Shown here piece after piece: positions 22,987 through 34,591 of a stretch of 64,000 nucleotides of DNA. The notes below the pieces were generated by a model. The model searched no databases, was not told the origin of the DNA, and saw only the letters and a list, made by a program, of their open reading frames with translations. How positions within the stretch are numbered: the first letter of the stretch is position 1; each line of letters begins with the position of its first letter. Position numbers and translations under genes: made by a program. This DNA is from Rozella allomycis CSF55 (taxonomy: Eukaryota > Rozellomycota). The stretch lies in contig KE561117.1 of assembly GCA_000442015.1 (NCBI GenBank), positions 153,888 to 217,887 of the forward strand. Reading direction: 5' to 3'.

Positions 22987-23797
22987 TTATATAACTTTGG
23001 CTTCATTCTTCAACTTTTCAATTAATTCATCGACATTAGCGACTTTTTTGCCAGATTGTCTCTTAGGGGGTTCTTCTACTTTTAAAGTTTGTAATCTAGG
23101 GGAAATCGTTACATTCAAGTCAGCCGGGGTAAATTTTTCAATAATTTTCTTTTTTGCCTTCATTATATTTGGTAGAGTAGCATAACGCGGCGTATTTAAT
23201 CTATAAATTGTTATAAACAAAGAATACCTTAAATCCGTGGTAATTACAGCAGGAAGCGCAATCTCTACCGTTTCAAGACCACCATCAATTTCTCTTTTTA
23301 CTTGAAGTTTTTTGTTTCCAATATTTTCAATCTTATAAGCAAATGTTGCCTCTTAAGACGTTTTCTTTTAACATTACCTGCGACCAGTTCATGAGTCCGG
23401 AAAGCATTTGCCCGGTTTGATTGGAATCATCATCTATTGCTTGCTTGCCCAAGATAACAAGGTCAGGCTTTTCTTTCTCAATGATGCCTTTGAATAGCTT
23501 AGCTACATCCAATGGTTGCAATTTCTCGTCCTCCACATCAACATGGACGGCTTTATCTGCACCCATTGCAAGAGCTGTTCGCAATACCTCTTGGACTTTA
23601 ATGGACCCACAAGAAACAGCAATAACTTCTGTGGCATGCTTTGATTCCTTCATTTTCACCGCCTCCTCAACAGCCAATTCATCAAATGGATTCATGGAAT
23701 GCTTCACATTGTTGGTTTCAACGCCAGAAAAATCAGGTTTTACCCTGATTCTAACGGCGTAATCTATAACTCTTTTGCAGCCCACTAAAATCTTCAT
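22987..23797 (-). CDS. ETFB: Electron transfer flavoprotein beta subunit
   Basis: Exons 23797-23378, 23349-23228 and 23200-22987 (introns 28 and 27 nt) give 251 residues. The start [20 protein letters not shown], the [14 protein letters not shown] block, [36 protein letters not shown] and the late [18 protein letters not shown] all match ETF-beta. With ETF-alpha it carries electrons from mitochondrial acyl-CoA dehydrogenases to ETF-ubiquinone oxidoreductase. There is no long presequence, as in other eukaryotes. Its presence implies fatty-acid or amino-acid oxidation linked to a quinone pool. Confidence 0.95.
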
Positions 23798-23906
23798 CTT
23801 GTATTTGTAAAATTCAGAACTATAAAAAACACTCTTTATTTAATTTAAAAGTTAATTGTAATGTAGTAATAGCTTTTTCAAATGTATTATGCAAAAGTTC
23901 ATTGCA

Positions 23907-24667
23907 TTACTGAAATTGCAATTCATTGTAGGAAATTTGAGTGTATCTTTTGAAAGGGTCATTATTCGCAATGTTTAATTTCAGTTCGAATGTATATTGT
24001 TGAAAAACGGACGAGTAAGAAACCTCCGAAAACCCTAGTCCTTTAAACAGGTTCATGCTAGGCTTGTTTTTCTCTGTAATTTTTGCTACAAAGCTGTCAA
24101 TGTTAAGATTATTTATAACTAGTTTTAGGATGGATGAATAATTTACTATAATCCATCATAATCATTATGGCTTCTTTCCCTAGTCCTTTTCCTCGAAATG
24201 AATATTCTGATATTTATCTTTTTTAGTATATATTACCCGCTATCATCACCTCTAATTCAGCGATTTTATCATCTTCATGCATCAAAAAACAATTAACATC
24301 TCCTATCATTGCTGTTAAATGCCAATCATAATGTTACCATCAACTTCCGATCTTTTGTCATTGAACTCGGTTTTGTCAAGAACAATAAATGTTAATTCTT
24401 TATATAGCTTCAAAGATATGTTACTGTCTACATCTTCCCGCCAAGATTTTTGCATAGCGTATTCTTCTTCCAAAGTTAAGGGTTCTGAACAAGTTAACTC
24501 TACATTTTGGAATTTTAAAAGCATTACCTTGCAGATCAGGATTTTTCATCCACAAATGATATTTTTCCACATGCCTTTTTTCATATGGGACTAGGATAAC
24601 CTTTTCACCGATCTTGTGAATTTTATTTATAGAATGTTACCAAACAAACATTTTCGTTCAGTTTCAT
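23907..24667 (-). CDS. NAT9: N-acetyltransferase 9-like protein
   Basis: Six exons (24667-24641, 24612-24528, 24499-24338, 24311-24237, 24206-24147, 24118-23907) with introns of 28, 28, 26, 30 and 28 nt give 206 residues, close to human NAT9 (207). The start MKLNENVCLIGEKVILVPYE, then ELTCSEPLTLEEEYAMQKSW, AMIGDVNCFL, the acetyl-CoA loop FRGKGLGKEA and LNIDSFVAKITEKNKPSM align through the whole GNAT fold. NAT9 has been linked to microtubule stability; its substrate is not settled. Confidence 0.92.
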
Positions 24668-24773
24668 CTTTAAAAAGGAAACTTGTAAATTTCAACTGCG
24701 CTATGCAACTTTGGTTTTAACAGTCAAATTTTGTTGTCAAAAGGTATCCAAGATACCTTAAAAGAAAATCAAC

Positions 24774-26490
24774 ATGGAAAAGCTCAGGGAACCATCCGAA
24801 TTGAAAGCCGAACATCAAAATGAAATTGAAGCAGTAGCAGGTTTAGCGACGAAGGGTCTCGATGAAGCATTGACTAGTTCCAAAAAACGAACAATGGTTA
24901 ACAATGTCAATTTTGATGATGACGAGGAAGATATCAATAAACCAAAAAAGACTTGGAAAGAACTAGGCAATGAAGTTTTTACTGTAGAATATTTCAAGAA
25001 GAAGATCAAAAACCCGTTTATGTTTTTCCTCATAGTTTTCAATTACTACATTGTCCTTTGGCTATTGATGAAACATGACATTGAACCAGGTACTACGATG
25101 TTTTCTTTAATCCTTGTTGTGACTATCGGAATTCTTGGCGGGTATTTCGGGACGAAATTTGGATTAGCTCCGTTGTTGGGAATGTTATTAGCTGGAATAC
25201 TTGTAAGAAATATACCAGGAATTATTACCCCTTTGCCTTCCTCTCTTACGAGCAAATTGAGAACTATTGCGTTGACTGTGATTTTATCAAGAGCCGGAAT
25301 TGGATTGCAAAGGCAGACTGTAATGTCAAATGCTAGAGGGACATTTTTCTTGGGTGTTATACCTGTTTTGACTGAGGCGCTTGTTAATACATTGAGCATC
25401 AGTCTTATTCTAGGGTACCCAGTGACTTGGGCCTTTTTATTGGGATTCGGTTTGGCACCAATTTCTCCAGGTGTCATAGTTCCTACATTGTTACAACTAA
25501 AAGAAGAGAGTTATGGACTTCAAACGGGTATAATACCGATGATGTTGGCAGCTTCTGGATTCGATGTCGTTATTGGAATAACGGGATTCAGTATTTGTTC
25601 AGGTATATTGTTTTCTGAGAGTGATTTCCAAATGACTGCCCTTCATGGACCAATTGAAATATTTGGTGGACTTTTGGCGGGAGGCGTTTCAGCCCTTGTA
25701 GTTTATGCATTGGAAAAGATTAATGCATCAATGAGTTTTAGGACTCTGATAACAATGGGATTAGCACTAGTTGTTATGCTTGGTGGCAAATCATTAGGTT
25801 ATTCTGGTGCTGCATCGCTTGGAACAATGGTTACTTGGTGCGCTGCTGGAAATATTTGGGATAAGAAGACATTGGAGATTGTAAATAAAAAGTAAGGAAT
25901 GGATTGATTTTAAATAAGATTAAAGATGACGTGGGAATTCGCACAGCCGTTTCTGTTTCCAATAATTGGAGCGTCGATTTCATTTCTAGATTTGTCTTTG
26001 AAAACGGTCGGTTTGGGATTTGCTGTGGTATTTATTGGAATAACGTCAAAAATGACAATGATTTATTTCTTGATGGGGCTAGAAGGTTTTACAAAGAAGC
26101 AAAGATTATTCATTGCCGGAGGATGGACAGCCAAAGCTACCGTTCAAGTAATAAGCGTATAGTACTTTCATAATTAAGGCTGCCTTAAGTTACGTTACTT
26201 TAGAAGTTGTTTTAGAGAAAAATATAATGGGAGATGAAAGAATCTACGCAGAGCAAATGTCCACTGTGATGGTTTTCGCTATCTTAATGTGTGCACCTTT
26301 TTGTGCTACTTGGATTCAATCTATGGGAAGGAAATGGCTGACAAAGGATGAGCCAATACCTGATTCTGAGATTATGGATCCTTCGTACTATGGTGGTCTT
26401 GTGGAACCTACTGGAATGGGTCTAATTCAGATTGCCAAGCAGCAAATGGAAAACATGGTCGTAGGATCTGATAGAACTGACCTTAAATAA
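24774..26490 (+). CDS. NHA2-type cation/proton antiporter (CPA2, SLC9B-like)
   Basis: Exons 24774-25891, 25919-26147 and 26179-26490 (introns 27 and 31 nt) give 552 residues. A charged N-terminal tail of about 85 residues precedes about 13 hydrophobic segments. GLAPLLGMLLAGILVRNIPG, LGFGLAPISPGVIVPTLL and GWTAKATVQAALSYV match NHA2. In the helix equivalent to NhaA helix V the family motif with two adjacent aspartates reads GFDVVIGITGF here, so the second Asp (about residue 264) is Val. That site binds ions in characterised members, so transport mode may be altered. The protein probably moves Na+ or Li+ against H+ across an organelle or plasma membrane. Confidence 0.9.
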
Positions 26491-26617
26491 AAATTTACTA
26501 ATACTTCATTTCTAATCCAGTTGAAAAGTCCGACATTGTAATTAATTTCCATTTAATTAATTTATTGCGACCAGGGTTAGAGATAAAAGGGGACGCCACA
26601 ATGGACACCCAAGTCTA

Positions 26618-27124
26618 ATGAAATACACTTTAGCTATTTGCGCACTACTACTCTCTGTCCATGCAAGTCCTCTAGACTATCCAACTGAAAGTCAACAAGA
26701 AGAAGTGTACTATCCTGCTCCAGAACAACAAACAGGTTACGACATTGCCAATAATGTTACAATTCAAGTTCAACTCAATGAAACCACCACTGCTGCTGAC
26801 TATTCCACACCAGTTGAAGTTTATGCTACTACCACAGCTGATTACTCTGCTCCTACTACTCAAGACTATCCAGTTAGTGATGCATATGTCCCAAGTGCTA
26901 CCACTACTGCTGACTATGCTGCAACACCAGTCTTGTACACTACCCAAGAAACTCCATACATTGCTCCACCAGTCCAAACTAATACAACTGCTGAATGCGA
27001 TGATGTTGCTTGCGCAGAGAGATTTATTCAAAAGTTGAAAAATATTTATAGCAAGATCAAATTGAGGTATCAAACTTCATCATCAGAACCAACTTATTCA
27101 ATCCAAACAACGGCCGCTTATTAG
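26618..27124 (+). CDS. Secreted Thr/Tyr-rich repeat protein
   Basis: A single exon of 168 residues. The signal peptide is MKYTLAICALLLSVHA. The middle consists of loose repeats of TTAADYS, TTTADYSAP, TTTADYAATP and YTTQETPYIAPP, with NNVT, NETT and NTTA sequons. A short C-terminal domain has one close cysteine pair (ECDDVACAERFIQKLKN). The composition suggests an O-glycosylated cell-surface or matrix protein. The TTxDY motif also occurs after the signal peptide of the beta-propeller protein at 7742-8719. Function unknown. Confidence 0.7.
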   Translation: MKYTLAICALLLSVHASPLDYPTESQQEEVYYPAPEQQTGYDIANNVTIQVQLNETTTAADYSTPVEVYATTTADYSAPTTQDYPVSDAYVPSATTTADYAATPVLYTTQETPYIAPPVQTNTTAECDDVACAERFIQKLKNIYSKIKLRYQTSSSEPTYSIQTTAAY

Positions 27125-27357
27125 AGTTAAATTAATTAATAAAAAGAGTTAAATATTTTAATTGATATACATTATAAAGCCATTAATAGGCGTATTATCT
27201 AATTTATATCTTCCGGTCTTGACAACTTCGCGATATAATTATGCCCAGTATGTCATATATCATATATTTTCCTTGATTGTTCGATATTTTATGCAGGTAT
27301 CGTGGAAGAAATACAACCTTCGGTCTCACTCTCTAAACGACTACGCCACCTACCTCG

Positions 27358-28550
27358 ATGAAACATATATCCATTGAAATAACCAAAGGTAACTTGAAAG
27401 TGAAAAATTAATTCAAAGACTTATATTCCATATTACGATCTACTAGGTCTACCAGCGAACAAGGCATTTTGCTAGGAATTAGAAATAGTTTTATTCAAGA
27501 GAGTATTACCTTAACATCTTGCCTTTCATATACTTCCAATGGCCAAGAGCTTTTGACATTATTAGCTGCAAACTTGAACAATGATCCTTCCACTGTTTTA
27601 GGATGGTACGCTGTAACACAGTTTTTTTAAATTTACACAGATTGTACCAAGATCTCATTCCATAGTTAAAATAGTCTCTGCATATTTTGAAACATTTTTT
27701 TGTGCTCTAGTAAAAGTGGCCATATCATACCACTTGGATTTACAGAAAGGTTTTCAACAACACATTATTTAAAATAGATTACGACATTAAGGAAGTTGCG
27801 AAACAACTCGCTCCCGAAATAGCGTTCATCTTTAATCATTTCATAGGATTAATAGTAATTAATGGTAGATAGGTACTGTTTGTTTTCCTAGATGCTGAAA
27901 CTGATCAATCTGAGATGCTAAGGGGTGGTATTCAATGTTTTCACTGTGAAATTACCAACGAGGAAGCGTACGGAAAGCTGCTAAGTATGGACCTTTGCGC
28001 AATTCACTTGGATGGCGATCCTTTAGAATTGAAAATAATGAATGAAGTGGATTCTACAGCTCACAGCGATGTGGAAACTGACATTTTAACAGGGAAAAAG
28101 TTGAGACCCAGAAGGCTCAGTAATATTGACGATGCGGAACCTAAAGCAAGTGAAACTGTTAGGGCAGTCATGGACGTTGAATTAAGCAAAAAGGTACCCA
28201 AGGAATATTATCTAGACTAGATTACACAAATAAGTGATTCAAATGTATTCATTGCTACCTCCAAGCGCGCAAATCATCTTATGGATGTTTTGGAGGATGT
28301 TACTGCTGATGAGTTCTGTGACGTGAATATTAACATTGAGCCGTCAAACGGATCTTTCGACCTCAAGCACTTGGAAGACACTATAGATAACAATTTTGAG
28401 CAGCTTTTACTTGAATATGAAAAAGAAATAATGGAGTATGAAAGGCTGGCAACCCTAAACCGGATACTATGTAAAAAGCCAATAGAAATTCTAGCCCATG
28501 AAATAAAATCTAAATTCAAAGCTCCCAATCAAATCCCAGTGACCAAATAA
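27358..28550 (+). CDS. MPN-like protein with helical C-terminus
   Basis: Exons 27358-27388, 27419-27612, 27641-27749, 27778-27864, 27892-28193 and 28221-28550 (introns 30, 28, 28, 27, 27 nt) total 350 residues in frame. The start MKHISIEITKDLYSILRSTR and STSEQGILLGIRNSF, then TVLGWYAIVPRSHS, resemble an MPN domain of the Abraxas/FAM175 class, with no JAMM metal-binding motif. The later part is acidic, then helical with coiled-coil character (LEDTIDNNFEQLLLEYEKEI). If correct it would be a scaffold of a deubiquitinating complex, but the family call is by eye only. One internal junction (27749/27778) could be placed differently. Confidence 0.5.
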
Positions 28551-28607
28551 ATTTTAATGCGGCAATTTACTTTTCTATATCGGCAATTGACTTTGCTTCG
28601 CCACGTA

Positions 28608-30068
28608 ATGCCGTTCACAAAGGAAGTATTCAAAATAATATTCATCGGGATCCTATTACGATTAATTCTTGTTACAGTGATAGACACTACCCTTAGAGTT
28701 GAATTTTCTACACCATTTAATTCATACAAAGGGCGTAATATTGTGAATTTGGAATAACAAGTTAAAGAGGGTATTTCGTATTATCGGAAAGGAATTTCAC
28801 CATTTCACGGAGATACAGTTCACCAAGTAATATTATTCAATGTATTTTAATAGATAGTCTATTTTGCTAATATCATTTTTCTCAATTCTCCCTGAATGGA
28901 TGCACTACGTCGTATTCATAATTATAGATGTCGTTTCTTCTCTGTTATTTGCAAAATGGGCTTCAAAAAATAACAAAATGGAGTATCATAACGCGATTAT
29001 CATGTAAGAATACTTTACGGATATTAATTGATGGTTATTCAATCCATTGATGATTTTGAGTTGTAATGCAATGTCTTCTACATGTTTTGACCACTTTCTC
29101 GTGCTTTTGGCACTTAATGCATCACAAAAAGGTATTTCATAAAACATAGAATTCAAAGGTTCATTTGGAATATGTTCTGTCGCACTTGGTGTAGCTGCGA
29201 ACTTTAGCATTTATCCATTTTTCTATGTCTTCCCAACAGCAATAATGTTCGATTCCAGCTTTAAGGTATATGACACAAAGTTCCTATTTTAGTTCCGATC
29301 CACAATAATATTAGCTAGCTCCGTCATTTCTATTTTCTCACTGTTTGTAGGATTTTCTTATTACTTGATTGGATCATTTGATTTTATAAAATCTAACTAC
29401 GTCGACATGTAATTGCATATGTATAAGCAGATAGGTTAACAGTTTCAGATCTATCACCAAACATTGGAATATTTTGGTNATTTGATTGGATCATTTGATT
29501 TTATAAAATCTAACTACCTCGACATGTAATTGCATATCTATAAGTAGATAGGTTAACAGTTTCAGATCTATCACCAAACATTGGAATATTTTGGTATTTC
29601 TTTACAGAAATGTTTGAACACTTTAGAACTTTCTTTCTCTTTGCATTTCAGCTTTGCGTATTCTCTTACTTTATACCCTCGTCTATAAAGTTCCGACAAT
29701 ACCCAGACTTTCTTGTTGTTTTAATAGCGGGGATAATATCAATATTTAAAACCTATCCATCATATCATGATACTGGGTTCTTTTTATCATTCGTTGCTCT
29801 CTACTATAATACTTTTCCAAATTTACGGCGGGGTTTTATTGCTCTAAACCTTATTCTGTTTTCAATGATTCTTGGCCCAACGTTCTGGTATTTGTGGATT
29901 TACCACGGTGGAGGAAACGTTAATTTTTTCTATTCATCTACGCTAATGCTGTCAATAGGTCAAATTTTTCTCCTCTCGGATATGGCTTTCGAGATTCTAA
30001 AGTTAGATCACTTAAAGAACAATCCAAATTTGCCGAAAGAAGATATAGATCATTTAGTTTTAGAATAA
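28608..30068 (+). CDS. PIGU: GPI transamidase subunit PIG-U
   Basis: Exons 28608-28734, 28762-28826, 28858-29003, 29031-29131, 29159-29265, 29293-29408, then 29552-30068 (skipping an assembly duplication) give 392 residues. This is a polytopic ER membrane protein that helps attach GPI anchors. Key stretches are STPFNSYKG, WLFNPLMILSCNAMSSTCF, SDLSPNIGIFWYFFTEMFEH, TYPSYHDTGFFLSF and WYLWIYHGGGNVNFFYSST, all aligning with PIGU. Intron 3 (29004-29030) ends in TG. The N at 29479 separates two copies of about 118 bp differing at a few bases. An earlier ATG at 28557 is in frame but adds a non-conserved leader. Confidence 0.93.
29004..29030 (+). other. GT-TG intron in PIG-U
   Basis: This 27-nt intron starts GTAAGAATAC and ends ATTAATTG. 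It joins YHNAII to the conserved WLFNPLMILSC in frame. Between the donor and the conserved exon no AG exists except inside the donor itself, so a canonical acceptor is impossible at this place in the given sequence. Confidence 0.65.
29360..29595. repeat. Assembly duplication around the N at 29479
   Basis: Bases 29360-29478 and 29480-29595 are the same piece of PIG-U written twice, differing at a few positions (for example TACGTC versus TACCTC and AAGCAG versus AAGTAG). Each copy contains the same mini-intron. The pattern fits two allelic contig ends placed side by side. Confidence 0.85.
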
Positions 30069-30124
30069 ATTGTACTTTTATTTACTGCACTTTCGTGTTT
30101 GTGATCGATGTACTAATTGTACCG

Positions 30125-31456
30125 TTAATTTATAGAATTCTCCCAACATTTAATACAAATGCGATGTACAGCAGTCTTCTCTTTGTCAGCTAAAACTGGA
30201 ATTTTCTAAGAATACAATTTGCTTTTATTCACTTACATTAGAAGAGCATGTTGAGCATATTAAGTGTCCACAAAAACGACAATGATGTCTTCTCCAAATC
30301 AACGTAAAGGTTTTATTGCAAAGCACGCATTTATCTGTTGTAGAATCAGCCATCCATATTGGTGCCAGTTTTGTTATATGTCTATTCTTTTCAATTTTTC
30401 TAAAATTTAAAGCCCATTTTTCTTTAATAGCTGCAGATTCTGCTGACACAATAAATGATTTATACGGGGTCATGATTTTAAAAGAGTAACCAGAAGAGTT
30501 TGGTACATCACTAATGATACAATCATCAATTTCAAATTTCCTATGAAATATTAAAGTGTTTTCAAATAATCCCTCCCTATTTACTCGAAATCGTATGCGT
30601 TACCGCGCATATATGAGGCAATCGTTAAAGAGGAAAAAGTGATACTCTTTTAATGCTTTTCTACAATGCTTTGTTAACTTTGAAGAATATAAAAGTTCGC
30701 GGTCGGGGACAATTAGATCCTTGTACTGATTATCCGGTTTGCTTTGTTACTTCATTAAATCCACTCAAAGATTTCTCCAATTTGATCATTTCAATCAACA
30801 TATCACTTTCTTTCAATCCATCATTCACGTATATATTCACTATTAGAAACAAAAGTACAAATTACATTGTTTGATTAGATTATGGGCTTCGATAGTGTAA
30901 TTTCGTAGACTCTCACTGTCAGTGGACTTTACTAATTGACCTAATAATAATTCATATCTGGGATAAACCAGGAATAAAATTAATACCTTGGTAATCGCTG
31001 TATGGGCATTATTAAGAATCCCGATAATGTCAAGTTTCGGCACTGTGGATTTTTGTATTGATTCTAGTTTTGCTTTAATACATAACATACATGCAAAAAG
31101 TTAAAAAGACTGTGGTCTCTATTATTAAATGAAGCAAGTAAATCTATTGCTCCTTTGAACCCTCTGGCATACTCTATATACATTTCGAATCCTTCTTTGA
31201 ATTCATAGAATACTTTGCTGATATCAACGCTACAAATTTCCTTCATTGAATTGCTTCCTATCAATTCTTCTAAATTGTACAAGAAAGCGGTTTGAAGCAA
31301 GTGTATTGATTTAAAATTGGAGAAAACTTTGGCAAGTTCCTCTTTCGTGAGTTTCAATTTGAGAGGAGTGTAAAATAAATTGTCGATTATGTTCAAATTA
31401 TTGCAATATTCCCTTTCTGTTGTTAGGATTTCACGAAGGATGTGATCACGCTTCAT
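30125..31456 (-). CDS. RhoGEF-PH-FYVE protein, FGD-like
   Basis: Seven exons (31456-31091, 31063-30987, 30957-30866, 30839-30751, 30719-30604, 30576-30237, 30205-30125), introns 26-31 nt, 386 residues. A DH domain (REILTTEREYCNNLNIIDNL...GFLIMPIQRLPRYELLLGQL) activates a Rho-family GTPase, probably Cdc42. A PH domain has the FFLFNDCLIYAR core. A C-terminal FYVE finger (IWMADSTTDKCVLCNKTF, WRRHHCRFCGHLICSTCSSN, ICIKCW) binds phosphatidylinositol 3-phosphate. This is the order of the FGD family in a compact form. It should link endosomal lipid to actin, consistent with the Arp2/3 subunit at 12 kb. Confidence 0.92.
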
Positions 31457-32275
31457 ACTCTGTCCGATTAATTAATTTGCAATATGTACAAGCCGCATAT
31501 ATACTTTCAAATAATATTTACAATCGTCAATTTACCTGTTCGAATTTGGAGTGAGATTTGAAATTGTGTCAAAGGAAATAGTATTTTCCAAACTTACTTA
31601 TCTTTGTCAGATTCATTAAGTACAATAAGAAAGATAATTGAAGACAAGACAGAACAATGGAAATGGATTTATTTATCAATTAAAAATTACATACTTCATC
31701 AATTCAAACTCCCTGCAGCTTTCACGTACCTGATCATCATTATTTAAAACCGCAAGGTATTTCCAACAATGCGAACAGTGGTGCTTTTATTCATTGTGCT
31801 GTTTAATGAGCGGGTTAGGGGTTTTCAGGGTCTCTTGATAAGGCGACATTTCACTGATTTCTTGTGAGGCCAATGTTCCAATAGACTAGTTACGACACCA
31901 TTCACGTCAAATATCCACACATGCTTGTTAAAATCTATTCACAGATGTTTTTGCAAAAGAATGTCATTCTTTGGGGGAAGCATAAGATCAATTGTGACCC
32001 TTTTATGGTGGCATTTGATACGGCATAGCACATCATTGATCTCTGTTCAGCACTCTTTGATTAAACTCTTCTTGCTAGATAAACATTAAAATAAACAGGT
32101 TCCTTATACCTGCCTGTTGAGCTTGTTCTTGAAGTATTCTTCGACTAGGTCTCACGTGTCTAAAAGTATCATTTGTACTTCTTTCATATGCGCCGTTTCT
32201 TTTACTAATATTGAATGTTATAATTGTCTAATTCTAATATTTGATGTCATTGTAGCAAAGTTCGAATTTTCTTAA
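31457..32275. other. 819-bp interval with unresolved coding-like fragments
   Basis: Between two divergent genes. On the minus strand short frames look coding: about 32210-32105 reads NGAYERSTNDTFRHVRPSRR, around 31950-31840 VWIFDVNGVVTSLLEHWPHK, and about 31790-31690 CSHCWKYLAVLNNDDQVRES followed by a stop. I could not join them with valid splice sites or find a start. They may be exons of one gene with atypical junctions, or a decayed gene. Confidence 0.4.
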
Positions 32276-33304
32276 ATGATGTCTTTTGACTCCCAGCACG
32301 ATGATATTATTGTAAAAAGTGTTATTTTTGTCCAATATAGCACGACGCACAATCTGATTATTATGGGAAACGACTAGCGACATGTTCATCCGATAGGACG
32401 ATTCGTATTTTCGATGTCCAAAATGGCCAGCAATCTCTGGCTGATGTTTTGAAAGGGTAATATTTTTATCAAAAATTATAAAGGCACGATGGTCCTGTTT
32501 GGCAAGTTGCATGGTCACATCCAAAATTTGGCCCATTGCTAGCATCATGCTCATATGATGGAAAAGTTCTAATTTGGAAAGAAAATAGAAAAAAGTGGTC
32601 TGTTATAAAAGAGCACACAGTTCACGAGTCAAGTGTGAACTCCATTTCATTCGCTCCTCATGAGCATGGTCTCCATTTGGCTTGTGGTTCTTCTGATGGA
32701 AAGGTTTCCATTCTTTCTTACAATGGTATCATTCACATTATTCGTTTTTTTAAGATGATGGTACCTGGTCTCATCAAGCGTTTGTTTCGCACCAGATAGG
32801 ATGTAATGCCGTGTCTTGGGCACCGAGCACCGTTCCTGGTTCGTTATTCAACCCTAGCAATCAGCCGAAAATTGCAGAGAAAAAGATTGTGACTGGAGGA
32901 TGCGATAATCTTGTGAAAATATGGAAGTGGAATGAAAAAGATTCGACTTGGACACAAGAAGGACCCTCATTAGAGGGTCATTCCGATTGGGTTCGTGATG
33001 TAGCTTGGAGCCCAAATATGGGATTGAATAATGAGATTATTGCATCTTGCTCTCAAGTAATGACTCTAGTAGTCAGTGATTGTAGGATAAGCGAGTGTTG
33101 ATTTGGACCTGCGAGAATAACACTTGGAAAAGCAAAGAATTAAAGAAAGATTTATTTGGAGATACCGTATGGCGAGTTAGCTGGTCGATGACTGGTCATT
33201 TGTTGGCCGTTTCAAGTGGTGACAACAAGGTATCGCTTTGGAAGCAAAAGCTAGATGGATCATGGGAAGTAGCCGCCGAAATGGATGAGTCCCAATTCAA
33301 ATAA
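32276..33304 (+). CDS. SEC13: COPII coat / nuclear pore WD protein SEC13
   Basis: Exons 32276-32311, 32341-32456, 32484-32725, 32755-33056 and 33086-33304 (introns 29, 27, 29, 29 nt). It is a six-bladed beta-propeller. [77 protein letters not shown] and [20 protein letters not shown] are classic SEC13. It pairs with SEC31 in the COPII outer coat and with the NUP84/107 complex. ATG is chosen at 32276; a second ATG follows at once. Confidence 0.96.
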
Positions 33305-33497
33305 AGAATAAGTTCAATTTAGACTTTCTTGTAATACGAACTTTAGATTTTCGAATGATAGAATGAACCCACCCTTTCGTTTCGGGCAGAGTGCTGGCTA
33401 TATTGACCGATTTTTGTTTTTTTCTTGAGAATGGTGATCAATCAGTATTAAATGATCAATATGCTCCTTTCAGCGATTTTACCCCTGGTATATAAAA

Positions 33498-34582
33498 ATG
33501 ACAAAATCTTTGAATGGTGCTCTTTTTGGAATGTGCAATCCACTTTTGGACCTTATCGCAGATGTAAAGTCAGATATTTTAAAAAAGTAACATTTTCACC
33601 CTCTCTATAAGCAGATACAACCTAAAAGACAATGATCAAATTCTTGCTGATGAAACTCATAAAGGCTTATTTGAAGATCTTTTAAATCAGTACAAGGTCC
33701 AATATGTTGCAGGAGGTGCTGGCCAAAATTCAATGAGAGTTGCTCAATGGCTTTTGCCGCCCAATTCAACTGTGTATCTTGGTTGTGTAGGAAACGATGA
33801 ATTCTCAAGGCAATTAAAACAAAGTGCATCAAATGATGGTCTTCATGTTGAATATATGATAGATTCAAGCACTCCAACAGGATGCTGTGCTGTTCTAGTG
33901 CAAGGAAAATATCGGTAAGAGAAAAGGCCCAATAACATGTAGATCATTAGTTGCTAATCTTGCTGCTGCAAATAATTACAAAATGGAGCATTTATTGGCA
34001 GAAAAATGCCAAACTTTGATGGAAAGTGCGCAATGCTTTTATATCACAGGGTTCTTCATAACAGTGTCTCCTGATTCAATTATCCATGTTGCAAGTCACG
34101 CTGCTCAGAAAAACAAACCATTTTGCTTTAACTTGTCAGCTCCCTTTTTGAGTCAATTTTTTAATGAGTCTTTATTAAAAACTTTGCCATACGTCGATGT
34201 CTTGTTTGGAAATGAAACAGAAGCTTTGGCGTTTGCAGAAGCTAATGCATTTAATACTAAAGATATGAAAGAAATAGCAATAAAGTTGTCCGCATTACCC
34301 AAAGTAAATCAAAATAGAAATAGAATCGTTGTGATTACTCAGGGCGCTGATTGCGTTATTGTCGCTACTAAAGGGAATATTCAAGAATTTTCAGTTGCGC
34401 CAATTCCGTCTGATGAAATTGTTGACACTAATGGTGCCGGTGATGCTTTCGTTGGAGGATTTTTAAGTCAATTCATTCTTGGAAATCCAATAGAAGATTG
34501 CATTCAAAAAGGAATCTATGCTGCCAGTGTGATTATTCGTTCTTCTGGATGTACCTTTCCAAAGTCCAATGATAAACAATAA
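33498..34582 (+). CDS. ADK: Adenosine kinase
   Basis: Exons 33498-33586, 33615-33914 and 33943-34582 (28-nt introns) give 342 residues. A PfkB-family kinase that phosphorylates adenosine to AMP. GMCNPLLDLIADV, the substrate loop GGAGQNSMRVAQWLL, STPTGCCAVLV and the anion-hole motif DTNGAGDAFVGGFLSQ with its catalytic Asp are all present. Adenosine salvage is typical of eukaryotes and useful to a parasite. The gene ends 9 bp before the stop of the convergent gene at 34592. Confidence 0.95.
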
Positions 34583-34591
34583 ACTGATCAT

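Noticed and set aside
27162-27377. Plus-strand frame before the MPN-like gene
   Set aside because: No family likeness; overlaps the start of the supported gene in another frame, probably 5' untranslated sequence.
32234-32554. Minus-strand 106-codon frame
   Set aside because: Antisense of SEC13 exons 2 and 3.
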